Below are positions 34,995-44,136 of a stretch of 64,000 nt of DNA, one piece after another. The notes beneath the pieces were generated by a model. That model had not been told where the DNA came from, ran no database searches, and saw only the letters and a program-made list of their open reading frames with translations. A program made the position numbers and the translations under genes. How positions within the stretch are numbered: the stretch's first letter is position 1; the number at the start of each line of letters is the position of its first letter. Source of the DNA: Streptomyces griseorubiginosus (GTDB taxonomy: Bacteria; Actinomycetota; Actinomycetes; Streptomycetales; Streptomycetaceae); the NCBI RefSeq assembly GCF_001514195.1, contig NZ_KQ948735.1:1334055-1398054 (forward strand). Direction: 5' to 3'.

Positions 34995-35276
34995 ATGGGC
35001 TGGTTGTGGGCGATCATCGTGGGATTCGTGCTGGGCCTGATCGCGAAGGCGATCATCCCCGGCAAGCAGCACAGCCCCCTCTGGCTGACCACCATCTTCG
35101 GCATGCTCGGCGCCATCGCCGGCAACGCCATGGCACGCGGGTTCGGCGTGGAGGAGACCCCCGGCATCGACTGGAGCCGCCACGTCTTCCAGCTGATCGC
35201 CGCGATCATCATCGTCGCCGTCGGCGACATGGCCTACATGGCGACGCTCGGCAAGAGAAAACACCGCCGGGCCTGA
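34995..35276 (+). CDS. GlsB/YeaQ/YmgE family small membrane protein
   Basis: 93 aa with three helices: MGWLWAIIVGFVLGLIAKAI, then PLWLTTIFGMLGAIAGNAM and the C-terminal HVFQLIAAIIIVAVGDMAYM. The GFVLGLIAKAIIPGK opening is the GlsB/YeaQ transglycosylase-associated family signature. Members are induced in stress in several bacteria, with no known biochemical activity. The ATG is preceded by GAGGAGG-like sequence (acgaggaggcagcc). Ends near a terminator shared with the convergent tyrS. Confidence 0.88.
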   Translation: MGWLWAIIVGFVLGLIAKAIIPGKQHSPLWLTTIFGMLGAIAGNAMARGFGVEETPGIDWSRHVFQLIAAIIIVAVGDMAYMATLGKRKHRRA

Positions 35277-35291
35277 GAGCCGCCGTACGAC

Positions 35292-35327
35292 GAAGGGGGC
35301 GCCCTCCGCGAGGAGACCGCCCCCTTC
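35292..35327. terminator. Bidirectional terminator between convergent GlsB-type gene and tyrS
   Basis: GAAGGGGGCG (35292-35301) pairs perfectly with CGCCCCCTTC (35318-35327) around a 16-nt loop; it lies in the 66-bp gap between the two stop codons. Confidence 0.75.
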
Positions 35328-35342
35328 CGACGTGCCCGGAAC

Positions 35343-36611
35343 CTACGCGGACGTGACCTCGACCGCCGCCAGGTTCTTCTTGCCCCGGCGCAGCACCAGC
35401 CAGCGACCGTGCAGCAGGTCCTCCGCGGCCGGGACGGCGTCCTCGGCGGTGACCTTGACGTTGTTCACGTAGGCGCCGCCCTCCTTCACGGTCCGCCGCG
35501 CGGCCGACTTGCTCGCCACGAGACCGACCTCGGCGAACAGGTCCACGACCTGGCCGAGCTCGGCCACCTGGATGTGCGGGACCTCGGAGAGCGCCGCGGT
35601 CAGCGTCTTCTCGTCGAGTTCCGCCAGCTCACCCTGCCCGAAGAGCGCCTTCGAAGCGGCGATCACCGCGGCCGTCTGCTCGGCGCCGTGCACCAGCGTC
35701 GTCAGCTCCTCCGCCAGCGCCCGCTGCGCGGCCCGGGCCTGCGGCCGCTCCTCGGTCTGCTTCTCCAGCTCCTCCAGCTCCTCGCGGGACCGGAAGGACA
35801 GGATGCGCATGTAGGTCGAGACGTCCCGGTCGTCGACGTTCAGCCAGAACTGGTAGAACGCGTACGGCGTAGTCATCTCCGGGTCGAGCCAGACGGCCCC
35901 GCCCTCGGTCTTGCCGAACTTGGTGCCGTCCGCCTTGACCATCAGCGGCGTCGCCAGACAGTGCACCGAGGCGTCGGGCTCCAGGCGGTGGATCAGGTCC
36001 AGGCCCGCCGTGAGGTTGCCCCACTGGTCGCTGCCGCCCTGCTGGAGCGTGCAGCCGTAGCGCCGGTACAGCTCCAGGAAGTCCATGCCCTGGAGCAGCT
36101 GGTAGCTGAACTCCGTGTAGCTGATGCCCTCCTGCGACTCCAGCCGGCGCGCGACCGAGTCCTTGGTCAGCATCTTGTTGACCCGGAAGTGCTTGCCGAT
36201 GTCCCGCAGGAACTCGATGGCCGACAGGCCGGCCGTCCAGTCCAGGTTGTTCACCATCGTGGCGGCGTTCTCGCCCTCGAAGGACAGGAACGGCTCGATC
36301 TGCGCGCGCAGCCGGGTCACCCAGTTCGCGACCGTCTCCGGGTCGTTCAGCGTGCGCTCCGCCGTGGGGCGCGGGTCGCCGATCTGGCCGGTCGCCCCGC
36401 CCACCAGGGCCAGCGGACGCAGCCCCGCCTGCTGGAGCCGGCGCATGGTCAGGACCTGCACCAGGTGGCCGACGTGGAGGGAGGCCGCGGTCGGGTCGAA
36501 ACCGCAATAGAACGTGACGGGACCGTCCGCGAGCGCCTTGCGCAAAGCGTCCTCGTCAGTGGACAGGGCCCACAGCCCCCGCCACTTCAGCTCGTCGACG
36601 ATGTCCGTCAC
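35343..36611 (-). CDS. tyrS: Tyrosyl-tRNA synthetase
   Basis: 422 aa class Ic synthetase. HIGH-type motif HVGH at residues 46-49 in [21 protein letters not shown]-type motif as [11 protein letters not shown]; an acidic helix and a C-terminal S4-like RNA-binding domain ([20 protein letters not shown]). The start is GTG. No tRNA-like T-box leader was recognised upstream. It is alone on its strand apart from the pmbA/tldD pair ending 57 bp before its start. Confidence 0.95.
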   Translation of the reverse strand: MTDIVDELKWRGLWALSTDEDALRKALADGPVTFYCGFDPTAASLHVGHLVQVLTMRRLQQAGLRPLALVGGATGQIGDPRPTAERTLNDPETVANWVTRLRAQIEPFLSFEGENAATMVNNLDWTAGLSAIEFLRDIGKHFRVNKMLTKDSVARRLESQEGISYTEFSYQLLQGMDFLELYRRYGCTLQQGGSDQWGNLTAGLDLIHRLEPDASVHCLATPLMVKADGTKFGKTEGGAVWLDPEMTTPYAFYQFWLNVDDRDVSTYMRILSFRSREELEELEKQTEERPQARAAQRALAEELTTLVHGAEQTAAVIAASKALFGQGELAELDEKTLTAALSEVPHIQVAELGQVVDLFAEVGLVASKSAARRTVKEGGAYVNNVKVTAEDAVPAAEDLLHGRWLVLRRGKKNLAAVEVTSA

Positions 36612-36668
36612 GGTTCTCGTATCTCCTAGAAAGATCCTCGGGCAGTCGAGTGACTGCCGGCTACGAGG

Positions 36669-38063
36669 TTATACGCCCTGACTGACAGAACTCATATTGA
36701 AATCCGGCACCCGCAGCGCGGGCATCGCGGCCCTGGTGAAGTAGTCGCTCCACTCCCTCGGCAGCGTCTTCTCGGTCCGCCCCGCCTCCGTCGCCCGACC
36801 CAGCAGGCCGACCGGCGACTCGTTGAACCGGAAGTTGTTCACCTCACCGGTCACCTCGCCGTTCTCCACGAGGTACACGCCGTCCCGGGTCAGCCCGGTC
36901 AGCAGCAGCGTGGCCGGGTCGACCTCGCGGATGTACCACAGGCAGGTCAGCAGCAGCCCGCGCGTGGTGTTCGCGACCATGTCCTCCAGGGACAGGTCCG
37001 AGCCGCCGTCGAGAACGAGGTTGCCGGCCCCGGGGGCGACGGGCAGCCCGGTCAGGCCCGCGCCGTGCCGGGTGTTCACCAGGTGCGCCAGCTCGCCCGC
37101 GCGGACCCAGTCGGTGGCCGCGATCGGCAGGCCGTTGTCGAACACCGACTGGTCGCCCCCGGAGGAGTGCGCGACCACGAAGGGCGCCGACTCCAGGCCC
37201 GGCTCGTTGGGGTCGCTGCGCAGCGTCAGCGGCAGCTCGGTCAGCCGCTCGCCGACCCGGGTGCCGCCGCCCGGCTTGGAGAACACCGTCCGCCCCTCGA
37301 CCGCGTCCCGCCCGGACGCCGACCACTGCTGGTAGATCAGCAGGTCGGCGACGGCGGTCGGCGGCAGCAGCGTCTCGTACCGTCCGGCGGGCAGCGGGAC
37401 GCGCCGCTCGGCCCATCCGAGGCGTACGGCGAGCTCGGCGTCCAGCGCGGCCGGGTCGACGTCCTTGAAGTCCCGCGTGGAGCGTCCCGCCCAGGCCGAG
37501 CGGGTGCGGTCCGGCGACTTGGCGTTGAGCTCCAGCGTGCCGTTGGGCTGGTCGTGGCGCAGCCGCAGCCCCGTGGACGTGCCCAGGTAGGTCGACACGA
37601 GCTCGTGGTTGGCGAAGCCGTAGAGTTCGCGGCCGCCCGCACGCGCGCGTGCGAAGGACTCGCCGAGCGCCGGCGCGAAGTCGGCGAAGACGGCCGAGGA
37701 GGTCTCGGCGGGCCCGTCCGTGAAGTCGGGGGACTCCGGCACACCGGTGACCAGCGGCTGGGCGTCCTCGGCGGGCCCGGCACCGCGTGCGGCGGCCTCC
37801 GCGGCCCGGACCAGCGGCTCCAGCTCGTCGGCGGTCACCGCGGACCGGGAGACGACCCCGGAGGCGGTGCCCTCCTTGCCGTCGACGGTCGCCACGACGG
37901 TGAGCGTGCGCCCGCGCGTGACGCCGTTCGTGGTGAGCGCGTTGCCCGCCCAGCGCAGGTTGGCGGTCGACTGCTCGTCGGCGATCACGACACAGCCGTC
38001 GGCCCGGGACAGCGCGAGGGCCCGCTCGACGATCTCGTGCGGCTTGGTGGTGCGCGGGCTCAT
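36669..38063 (-). CDS. pmbA: PmbA/TldE-type metallopeptidase partner protein
   Basis: 464 aa TldD/PmbA family protein without the HExxxH motif, as is normal for the E subunit. Family sequence is seen in CVVIADEQSTANLRWAGNAL, SGRDAVEGRTVFSKPGGGTR and LLTGLTRDGVYLVENGEVTG. In other bacteria TldD and TldE form a heterodimeric protease needed for processing of microcins and for CcdA decay. The ATG overlaps the TGA of the tldD gene, so subunits are coupled. An ACGCGCGCGT palindrome lies at 37641. Confidence 0.9.
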   Translation of the reverse strand: MSPRTTKPHEIVERALALSRADGCVVIADEQSTANLRWAGNALTTNGVTRGRTLTVVATVDGKEGTASGVVSRSAVTADELEPLVRAAEAAARGAGPAEDAQPLVTGVPESPDFTDGPAETSSAVFADFAPALGESFARARAGGRELYGFANHELVSTYLGTSTGLRLRHDQPNGTLELNAKSPDRTRSAWAGRSTRDFKDVDPAALDAELAVRLGWAERRVPLPAGRYETLLPPTAVADLLIYQQWSASGRDAVEGRTVFSKPGGGTRVGERLTELPLTLRSDPNEPGLESAPFVVAHSSGGDQSVFDNGLPIAATDWVRAGELAHLVNTRHGAGLTGLPVAPGAGNLVLDGGSDLSLEDMVANTTRGLLLTCLWYIREVDPATLLLTGLTRDGVYLVENGEVTGEVNNFRFNESPVGLLGRATEAGRTEKTLPREWSDYFTRAAMPALRVPDFNMSSVSQGV

Positions 38064-39583
38064 CGACCGGCCTCCTGCGTGGTGTTCAGAATGTTGACGC
38101 CCTTGAAGAGGGCCGAAGGACAGCCGTGCGAGACCGCCGCGACCTGGCCCGGCTGGGCCTTGCCGCAGTTGAAGGCGCCGCCGAGGACGTAGGTCTGCGG
38201 GCCGCCCACCGCGGCCATGGAGCCCCAGAAGTCGGTGGTGGTCGCCTGGTAGGCCACGTCCCGCAGCTGACCGGTGATCCGCCCGTTCTCGATCCGGAAG
38301 AACCGCTGGCCGGTGAACTGGAAGTTGTAGCGCTGCATGTCGATCGACCAGGACCGGTCCCCGACGACGTAGATCCCGCGGTCCACGCTGCCGATGAGGT
38401 CCTCCGTGGACATGCCCGCCGGGTCCGGCTGTAGCGACACGTTGGCCATGCGCTGCACCGGCACGTGCCCGGGGGAGTCGGCGTAGGCGCACCCGTTGGA
38501 GCGCTCGAACCCGGTCAGCTTCGCGATCCGCCGGTCCAGCTGGTAGCCGACGAGCGTGCCGTCCTTCACCAGGTCCCAGGACTGTCCCGCGACCCCCTCG
38601 TCGTCGTAGCCGATGGTCGCGAGGCCGTGCTCGGCGGTGCGGTCACCGGTGACGTTCATCAGCTCGGAGCCGTAGCGCAGCTTGCCGAGCTGGTCGAAGG
38701 TGGCGAAGGAGGTGCCGGCGTAGGCCGCCTCGTAGCCGAGCGCGCGGTCCAGCTCGGTGGCGTGGCCGATGGACTCGTGGATGGTCAGCCACAGGTTGGA
38801 CGGGTCGACCACGAGGTCGTACAGGCCCGACTCGACGCTCGGCGCCCGCATCTTCTCGGCGAGCAGCTCCGGGATCTGCTCCAGCTCGCTCTCCCAGTCC
38901 CAGCCGGTGCCCGTGACGTACTCCCAGCCGCGCCCGACGGGCGGTGCGATGGTCCGCATGGAGTCGAACTCGCCGCTGGACTCGTCGACCGAGACGGCCG
39001 TGAGCGACGGATGCAGGCGCACCCGCTGCTGGGTGGTGACCGTGCCCGCGGTGTCGGCGTAGAACTTGTTCTCGTGCACGGTGAGCAGCGAGGCGTCTAC
39101 GTGGTTGACGCCGCTCGCCCCCAGCAGCCGCGCGCTCCAGTCCCCGAGCAGCGCCGTCTTCTCCTCGTCGGGCACCGAGAACGGATCGATCTCGTACGAC
39201 GAGACCCACGTACGGTCGGCGTGCACGGGCTCGTCGGCGAGCTCCACCCGCTCGTCCGACCCGGCGGCCCGGATGACCTGCGCGGACAGCTTCGCCATGG
39301 CCACGGCCTGGGAGGCGACCTTGGCGGCCGCGTCCAGTGTCAGGTCCACGCCCGACGCGAAGCCCCAGGTGCCGCCGTGCACGACCCGCACCGCGTATCC
39401 GAGGTCGGTGGTGTCCGAGGACCCGGCGGGCTTGGCGTCCCGCAGTCGCCAGGACGCGCTGCGCACCCGCTCGAACCGGAAGTCCGCGTGCTCGGCCCCG
39501 AGCGCACGCGCGCGTGCCAGCGCGGCGTCGGCGAGGGCGCGTAGGGGAAGCGCTGTGAAGGCTTCGTCGATGGTATGAGGCAC
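38060..39583 (-). CDS. tldD: TldD-type zinc metallopeptidase
   Basis: 507 aa TldD subunit. The zinc motif HESIGH (HExxxH) is in WLTIHESIGHATELDRALGY, with the further family block RFFRIENGRITGQLRDVAYQ and AFNCGKAQPGQVAAVSHGCP near the C-terminus providing the third (Cys) ligand region. Starts at GTG. With pmbA it makes a two-gene operon. No precursor peptide gene for a TldDE-processed natural product is nearby, so the physiological substrate is unknown. Its leader has a 22-bp tandem repeat. Confidence 0.92.
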   Translation of the reverse strand: MPHTIDEAFTALPLRALADAALARARALGAEHADFRFERVRSASWRLRDAKPAGSSDTTDLGYAVRVVHGGTWGFASGVDLTLDAAAKVASQAVAMAKLSAQVIRAAGSDERVELADEPVHADRTWVSSYEIDPFSVPDEEKTALLGDWSARLLGASGVNHVDASLLTVHENKFYADTAGTVTTQQRVRLHPSLTAVSVDESSGEFDSMRTIAPPVGRGWEYVTGTGWDWESELEQIPELLAEKMRAPSVESGLYDLVVDPSNLWLTIHESIGHATELDRALGYEAAYAGTSFATFDQLGKLRYGSELMNVTGDRTAEHGLATIGYDDEGVAGQSWDLVKDGTLVGYQLDRRIAKLTGFERSNGCAYADSPGHVPVQRMANVSLQPDPAGMSTEDLIGSVDRGIYVVGDRSWSIDMQRYNFQFTGQRFFRIENGRITGQLRDVAYQATTTDFWGSMAAVGGPQTYVLGGAFNCGKAQPGQVAAVSHGCPSALFKGVNILNTTQEAGR

Positions 39584-39605
39584 CTGGGTCTCTTTCTGTC
39601 GGGAC

Positions 39606-39665
39606 GGGGTCGGCGGCCGGTCGGGATCGGGTGGGCGGCCGGTCGGGATGGGGTGGGCGGCGGCC
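39606..39665. repeat. 22-bp tandem repeat upstream of tldD
   Basis: Two complete units and a partial third (39606-39628, 39629-39650, 39651-39665) of sequence close to GGGTGGGCGGCCGGTCGGGAT. They lie 23-82 bp upstream of the tldD GTG. No gene function is evident; the run covers where a promoter or leader would be expected. Confidence 0.7.
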
Positions 39666-39878
39666 CGCCCCCGATCATGTCGCGGCGACCGGCGCCCGGA
39701 CCACACGTTTGTGACCGCTGCCGCCATCTTTCTGTAGGGACCCGACAGCGAGCCCCCTGAGCCACTGTCGGTGCCCGAATGTCCCTGGCAGGGGGCGGAC
39801 CGATAGGTTTTCGGAGAAGCCGCCTGTCATCCAGGTTTTCGGGCGGGTGTGTCAGACCCCTAGGGAAAGGGTGATCCG

Positions 39879-40598
39879 TTGAGCCGCTCGGTTCTCGTCA
39901 CCGGAGGCAACCGGGGCATCGGCCTCGCCATCGCCCGCGCTTTCGCCGAAGCCGGCGACAAGGTCGCCATCACGTACCGCTCGGGTGAGCCGCCGGCCGC
40001 CCTGACGGAACTGGGCTGCCTCGCGGTCAAGTGCGACATCACCGACTCCGAGCAGGTGGAGCAGGCCTACAAGGAGATCGAGGCCGAGCACGGTCCGGTC
40101 GAGGTCCTGATCGCCAACGCCGGCATCACCAAGGACCAGCTCCTGATGCGCATGTCCGAGGAGGACTTCACCTCGGTCATCGACACCAACCTCACCGGCA
40201 CCTTCCGCGTGGTCAAGCGCGCCAACCGCGGCATGCTGCGCGCCAAGAAGGGCCGCGTCGTCCTGATCTCCTCGGTCGTCGGCCTCTACGGCGGCCCCGG
40301 CCAGGCCAACTACGCCGCCTCCAAGGCCGCGCTGGTCGGCTTCGCGCGCTCCCTCGCCCGTGAGCTGGGGTCGCGCAACCTCACCTTCAACGTCGTCGCG
40401 CCCGGCTTCGTCGACACCGACATGACCAAGGCCCTCACCGACGAGCAGCGCGAGGCCATCGTCAAGCAGGTGCCCCTCGGCCGGTACGCGCAGCCGGAGG
40501 AGGTCGCCGCGACGGTGCGGTTCCTCGCCTCCGACGACGCCTCGTACATCACTGGAGCCGTCATTCCCGTTGACGGCGGACTGGGAATGGGTCACTGA
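39879..40598 (+). CDS. fabG: 3-oxoacyl-ACP reductase FabG
   Basis: 239 aa classical SDR reducing 3-oxoacyl-ACP in fatty acid synthesis. Cofactor loop TGGNRGIG, NAG in VLIANAGITKDQLLMRM, catalytic Ser in LISSVVGLYGGPGQ, YAASK for Tyr and Lys, and closing DGGLGMGH. The start is TTG at 39879; no ATG or GTG is available in frame near the ribosome-binding AAAGGG, which ends 8 nt before it, and the protein begins properly with SRSVLVTG. It lies 5 nt before fabI, so the two are an operon, as in S. coelicolor. Confidence 0.95.
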   Translation: MSRSVLVTGGNRGIGLAIARAFAEAGDKVAITYRSGEPPAALTELGCLAVKCDITDSEQVEQAYKEIEAEHGPVEVLIANAGITKDQLLMRMSEEDFTSVIDTNLTGTFRVVKRANRGMLRAKKGRVVLISSVVGLYGGPGQANYAASKAALVGFARSLARELGSRNLTFNVVAPGFVDTDMTKALTDEQREAIVKQVPLGRYAQPEEVAATVRFLASDDASYITGAVIPVDGGLGMGH

Positions 40599-40603
40599 TC
40601 ACC

Positions 40604-41371
40604 ATGAGCGGAATCCTCGAGGGCAAGCGCGTCCTGATCACCGGTGTGCTGATGGAGTCCTCCATCGCCTTCCACGCCGCCAAGCTGGCCCAGGAGCAGG
40701 GCGCCGAGATCATCCTGACGGCGTTCCCGCGGCCCACGCTGACCGAGCGCATCGCCAAGAAGCTCCCGAAGCCCACCAAGGTCATCGAGCTCGACGTCAC
40801 CAACGACGAGCACATGGGCCGTCTGGCCGACGTGGTCGGCGAGGAGCTCGGCGGCCTCGACGGTGTCGTGCACTCCATCGGCTTCGCGCCGCAGGACGCG
40901 CTCGGCGGCAACTTCCTGAACACGCCGTTCGAGTCCGTGGCGACCGCCATGCACGTCTCGGCGTACTCCCTGAAGTCGCTCACCATGGCCTGCCTGCCGC
41001 TGATGCAGAACGGCGGCTCGGTCGTCGGCCTCACCTTCGACGCGCAGTACGCCTGGCCGCAGTACGACTGGATGGGCCCGGCCAAGGCCGCCCTGGAGGC
41101 CACCAGCCGCTACGTCGCCCGCGACCTGGGCAAGCAGAACATCCGCTGCAACCTCATCTCGGCGGGCCCGCTCGCCTCCATGGCCGCCAAGTCCATCCCG
41201 GGCTTCGCGGACCTGGCCTCCGTGTGGGACAACCGCTCCCCGCTGGAGTGGGACCTCAAGGACCCGGAGCCGGCCGGCAAGGGCATCGTCGCCCTGCTGA
41301 GCGACTGGTTCCCGAAGACCACGGGCGAGATCATCCACGTGGACGGCGGGCTGCACGCCATCGGCGCGTGA
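40604..41371 (+). CDS. fabI: Enoyl-ACP reductase FabI/InhA
   Basis: 255 aa NADH-dependent enoyl-ACP reductase, last step of fatty acid elongation. Divergent SDR features: LITGVLMESSIAFHAAKLAQ for the cofactor loop, VHSIGFAPQ, and the FabI catalytic Y(x6)K in YDWMGPAKAAL with the preceding Tyr in FDAQYAWPQ. Family knowledge places triclosan and isoniazid-type inhibitors on this enzyme. It is directly coupled to fabG and followed by a strong terminator. Confidence 0.95.
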   Translation: MSGILEGKRVLITGVLMESSIAFHAAKLAQEQGAEIILTAFPRPTLTERIAKKLPKPTKVIELDVTNDEHMGRLADVVGEELGGLDGVVHSIGFAPQDALGGNFLNTPFESVATAMHVSAYSLKSLTMACLPLMQNGGSVVGLTFDAQYAWPQYDWMGPAKAALEATSRYVARDLGKQNIRCNLISAGPLASMAAKSIPGFADLASVWDNRSPLEWDLKDPEPAGKGIVALLSDWFPKTTGEIIHVDGGLHAIGA

Positions 41372-41398
41372 CGCTGCCGCCGAGGCTCGGCCGACGCT

Positions 41399-41431
41399 GA
41401 GGGCCCGCACCTGTCACAGGTGCGGGCCCTC
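41399..41431. terminator. Terminator of the fabG-fabI operon
   Basis: A perfect 15-bp stem (GAGGGCCCGCACCTG, 41399-41413, with 41417-41431) and a TCA loop, 27 bp after the fabI stop. Confidence 0.9.
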
Positions 41432-41536
41432 ACCCGTTCGGCCCACCAGGCCGGGCGCGGTACGGCCACAACTGCGCACCCTGGATTACGCGTTCACCCG
41501 CGCTTTCCTCCCCAGCACGGCCGAGGAGGTCCCCTT

Positions 41537-41890
41537 GTGCGCCTGTCCCGCAGTCTGGCCTCAGCGACCGCAGCCGTCTGTCTCGTGATGTCCCCGCCGT
41601 ACGACGCGATGCCGCACACGCGCGTGGCGGCGCGTGAAGCCGCACCGCCGGAGCCCTTCGGGGCGTCCTGCCGCAGCCAGGTCACCGGTTCGAGGGTGAC
41701 CGCCTACTGCCACAACCCGTATCCCCGCACCGACGGCGTCCGCCTGCACATCGAGTGCGCCCGCTGGTGGGACCTGGACACCGACGGTGCCGAGGTCGCT
41801 GCGGGGCCCGCCCAGACCGTACGGCTGACCGGCCGGTGCTGGAAGGAGGTCCGGTCGGTGTGGGTCAGCCACCGGAAGCTGGCGCTGTGA
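41537..41890 (+). CDS. Small secreted Cys-containing protein
   Basis: 117 aa. The N-terminus (RLSRSLASATAAVCLVMSPP) is a short secretion signal, followed by a mature domain with four Cys (SCRSQV, YCHNPYP, ECARWW and RCWKEV) that could form two disulfides. A family resemblance was not recognised. GTG 41537 has GAGGAGGT upstream. Its 3' end overlaps that of the convergent GntR gene by 26 nt. Confidence 0.75.
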   Translation: MRLSRSLASATAAVCLVMSPPYDAMPHTRVAAREAAPPEPFGASCRSQVTGSRVTAYCHNPYPRTDGVRLHIECARWWDLDTDGAEVAAGPAQTVRLTGRCWKEVRSVWVSHRKLAL

Positions 41891-42560
41891 ACCGCCCCGG
41901 ACGGCACAGGAACGGATAGCCGGCCGCCTCCCGCGCGGCGGCACCGGCGTCACCCGCGCGGATCGCGTCGACGAGCCGGGCGTGGTCCATGTACATCTCG
42001 GGCGTCAGCTCCTCGCCGACGTCCTCGCGCAGCCAGTCCCGCAGCACCTCGCCGAGATCCGCGTACATCTCGGTCATCACGTCGTTGTGCGAGGCGGCCA
42101 CCACGGCCAGGTGGAAGGTGGTGTCCGCGGTCACGAACGCCTCCGCGACCCCTGACGCCCACGCCTCGTCACGCCGCACCAGGAGCGTGTCGAGCTGCTT
42201 GAGATCCTTCTCGGTGCGCCGCTCGGCGGCCAGCCGCGCCGCGGCCGACTCCAGGGTGGAGCGCAGCTCGGCGACGTGCCGGGGGTCCGCGTCGGCGAAC
42301 CTGCGGTGCATCACGCCCGCCAGCTCACTGGTCGCCACGACGTACGTGCCCGAGCCCTGGCGGATGTCCAGCAGCCCGTTGTGCGCGAGGGCGCGGACGG
42401 CCTCACGGACGGTGTTGCGCGCGACCCCGAGCTGTTCGACCAGCTCGGGCTCGGTCGGGATCCGGGAGCCGACCGGCCACTCGCCCGAGGTGATCTGGTT
42501 GCGCAGCGCGGCGATGACCTGCTCGGACAGCGCCGAGCGGCGGGGATGGCTCAGGGGCAT
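41865..42560 (-). CDS. FadR-type GntR family transcriptional regulator
   Basis: 231 aa. N-terminal winged helix (SALSEQVIAALRNQITSGEW with PTEPELVEQLGVARNTVREA and LLDIRQGSGTYVV) is a GntR DNA-binding domain; the C-terminal FCD domain (LRSTLESAAARLAAERRTEK to HARLVDAIRAGDAGAAARE) has the acidic and His residues that bind a metal and carboxylate ligand in this subfamily. It is divergent from the MFS gene across an 82-bp spacer containing a palindrome, so it probably represses that exporter and itself. Confidence 0.9.
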   Translation of the reverse strand: MPLSHPRRSALSEQVIAALRNQITSGEWPVGSRIPTEPELVEQLGVARNTVREAVRALAHNGLLDIRQGSGTYVVATSELAGVMHRRFADADPRHVAELRSTLESAAARLAAERRTEKDLKQLDTLLVRRDEAWASGVAEAFVTADTTFHLAVVAASHNDVMTEMYADLGEVLRDWLREDVGEELTPEMYMDHARLVDAIRAGDAGAAAREAAGYPFLCRPGRFTAPASGG

Positions 42561-42604
42561 GGCACACCTTCGCACGGCCGGGGCGACCGAGGGCGCCCCG
42601 GGGA

Positions 42605-42638
42605 TGGACAACCAATCATCCCATGATTCTATGATGGG
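42605..42638 (+). promoter_or_regulatory. Leaderless MFS promoter overlapped by a GntR-type operator
   Basis: TGGACA (42605-42610), 19-nt spacer, TATGAT (42630-42635), then ATG at 42643 seven nt later, so the mRNA is probably leaderless. A 19-bp imperfect palindrome CCCATGATTCTATGATGGG (42620-42638) covers the -10 box and would let a dimeric regulator block the promoter. Confidence 0.6.
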
Positions 42639-42642
42639 TGTC

Positions 42643-43965
42643 ATGGCAAGCGAGGAAACCCGGGCAGTGAAGCCCACGGAAGCACGCACCCCGTCGGCAC
42701 AAGGGCCCCTTCCGCCCGCCCCGCGCGCGTGGGCGGTCCGGCTGGTCGTCGTCGGCATCGTGCTCTCCGCGCTCAACCTCCGCCCCGCCATCACCAGCCT
42801 CGGCGCCCTCCTCGAAGAGGTCCGCGACGGACTCGGCATGAGCGGCAGCGTGGCCGGGCTGCTCACCTCGGTGCCCCCGCTGTGCTTCGCGGTCTTCGGC
42901 GTCACCGCCCCCCGCCTGGCCCGCCGCTTCGGCGCGGGCGCGGTGGTGTGCGCGGGCATGGTCGCCATCACCACCGGCCTGCTCGTACGGCCGTACACGG
43001 GCTCCACGCCGGGCTTCCTGGCCGCCAGTGCCCTCGCCCTCATGGGGATAGCCGTCAGCAACGTCCTGATGCCGGTCATCGTCAAGCGCTGGTTCCCGGA
43101 CCGGGTCGGCTCCATGACCGGCCTGTACTCGATGGCCCTGGCTCTCGGCACCTCCGCCGCGGCCGCGGTGACCGTGCCGCTGACCGACGCGCTGGGCGGC
43201 GGCTGGCAGTCCGGGCTCGCGGTGTGGGCCGCTCTCGCCGGAGCCGCCGTACTGCCGTGGATCCCGCTCGTCCGGGACAAGGGCCCCGGGTCCGCCGTGG
43301 GCAGCGTGCACGCGCGCGTGGAGGGCGCCGGACCCGTCCAGCACGTGCACGCGCGCGTGGAGCCGACCGCACTGCGGATCACCCGGAGCCGGACCGCCTG
43401 GGCGCTCGCCGTCTTCTTCGGGCTCCAGGCCACCGCCGCCTACATCACCATGGGCTGGATGGCGCAGATCTTCCGGGACGCGGGCGTGCCCGCGGGCACC
43501 GCCGGGGTGCTGCTCGCCGTCACCATGGTGATGGGCGTCCCCCTGGCCTTCGTCATCCCGCGGGTGGCCACCCGGCTGCCGCACCAGGGCCCGATCGTCC
43601 TCGCCCTCGGCGTCTGCGGCCTCGCCGGCTACGCGGGCCTCTACCTCGCGCCCGCCGCCGGCGCCTGGGTCTGGGCCGTACTGCTCGGCGTCTCGAACTG
43701 CGCCTTCCCACTGGCCCTCACCATGGTCGGGATGCGCGCCAGGACCGGCGCGGGCGTGGCCCAGCTGTCCGCCTTCGCGCAGAGCACCGGCTATCTGATC
43801 TCCATCCCCGGCCCGCTCCTGGTCGGCGTGCTGTACCAGCACAGCGGCGGCTGGGGCCTGCCGATCGCGCTCATGATCGGCCTGATGATCCCGCAGATGG
43901 CCGTCGGAGTGCTCGCGGGCCGCGACCGTACGGTCGAGGACGAGGCGGCCGCGGCGACACCCTGA
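42643..43965 (+). CDS. MFS transporter, CynX/NimT-like
   Basis: 440 aa, 12 predicted helices. The opening helix RLVVVGIVLSALNLRPAITS and the first-loop motif GVTAPRLARRFGAGA fit the CynX/NimT branch (2-nitroimidazole, cyanate-type small molecules). The loop between helices 6 and 7 carries a duplicated VHARVE element, each copy containing an ACGCGCGCGT palindrome. Divergent from a GntR regulator and followed by a 36-aa satellite gene, so it is likely an efflux pump induced by its substrate. Confidence 0.85.
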   Translation: MASEETRAVKPTEARTPSAQGPLPPAPRAWAVRLVVVGIVLSALNLRPAITSLGALLEEVRDGLGMSGSVAGLLTSVPPLCFAVFGVTAPRLARRFGAGAVVCAGMVAITTGLLVRPYTGSTPGFLAASALALMGIAVSNVLMPVIVKRWFPDRVGSMTGLYSMALALGTSAAAAVTVPLTDALGGGWQSGLAVWAALAGAAVLPWIPLVRDKGPGSAVGSVHARVEGAGPVQHVHARVEPTALRITRSRTAWALAVFFGLQATAAYITMGWMAQIFRDAGVPAGTAGVLLAVTMVMGVPLAFVIPRVATRLPHQGPIVLALGVCGLAGYAGLYLAPAAGAWVWAVLLGVSNCAFPLALTMVGMRARTGAGVAQLSAFAQSTGYLISIPGPLLVGVLYQHSGGWGLPIALMIGLMIPQMAVGVLAGRDRTVEDEAAAATP

Positions 43966-44025
43966 GGGCCGGGCATGAGGCACCCTGACGGACCGGGTAA
44001 GAGACCGGAGTGCGACACTGGCCGC

Positions 44026-44136
44026 ATGCTCGACCCGAACCCCCAGAACGGCCAGAAGAAGATGCTGCTGGTCTTCGGCTCGTTCCTCGCCATCTTCGTC
44101 GTCATCGCGATCATCGCCACGATCGCCTCGCCTTGA
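44026..44136 (+). CDS. 36-aa transporter-associated membrane micropeptide (SGM_5486-like)
   Basis: MLDPNPQNGQKKMLLVFGSF then a single helix to the end (LAIFVVIAIIATIASP). It is 60 bp downstream of the MFS gene in the same direction. NCBI recognises an SGM_5486 family of small transporter-associated proteins in Streptomyces, which this resembles in size, position and PNPQNGQKK sequence; identity is from memory. A role in stabilising the transporter is inference. Confidence 0.75.
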   Translation: MLDPNPQNGQKKMLLVFGSFLAIFVVIAIIATIASP

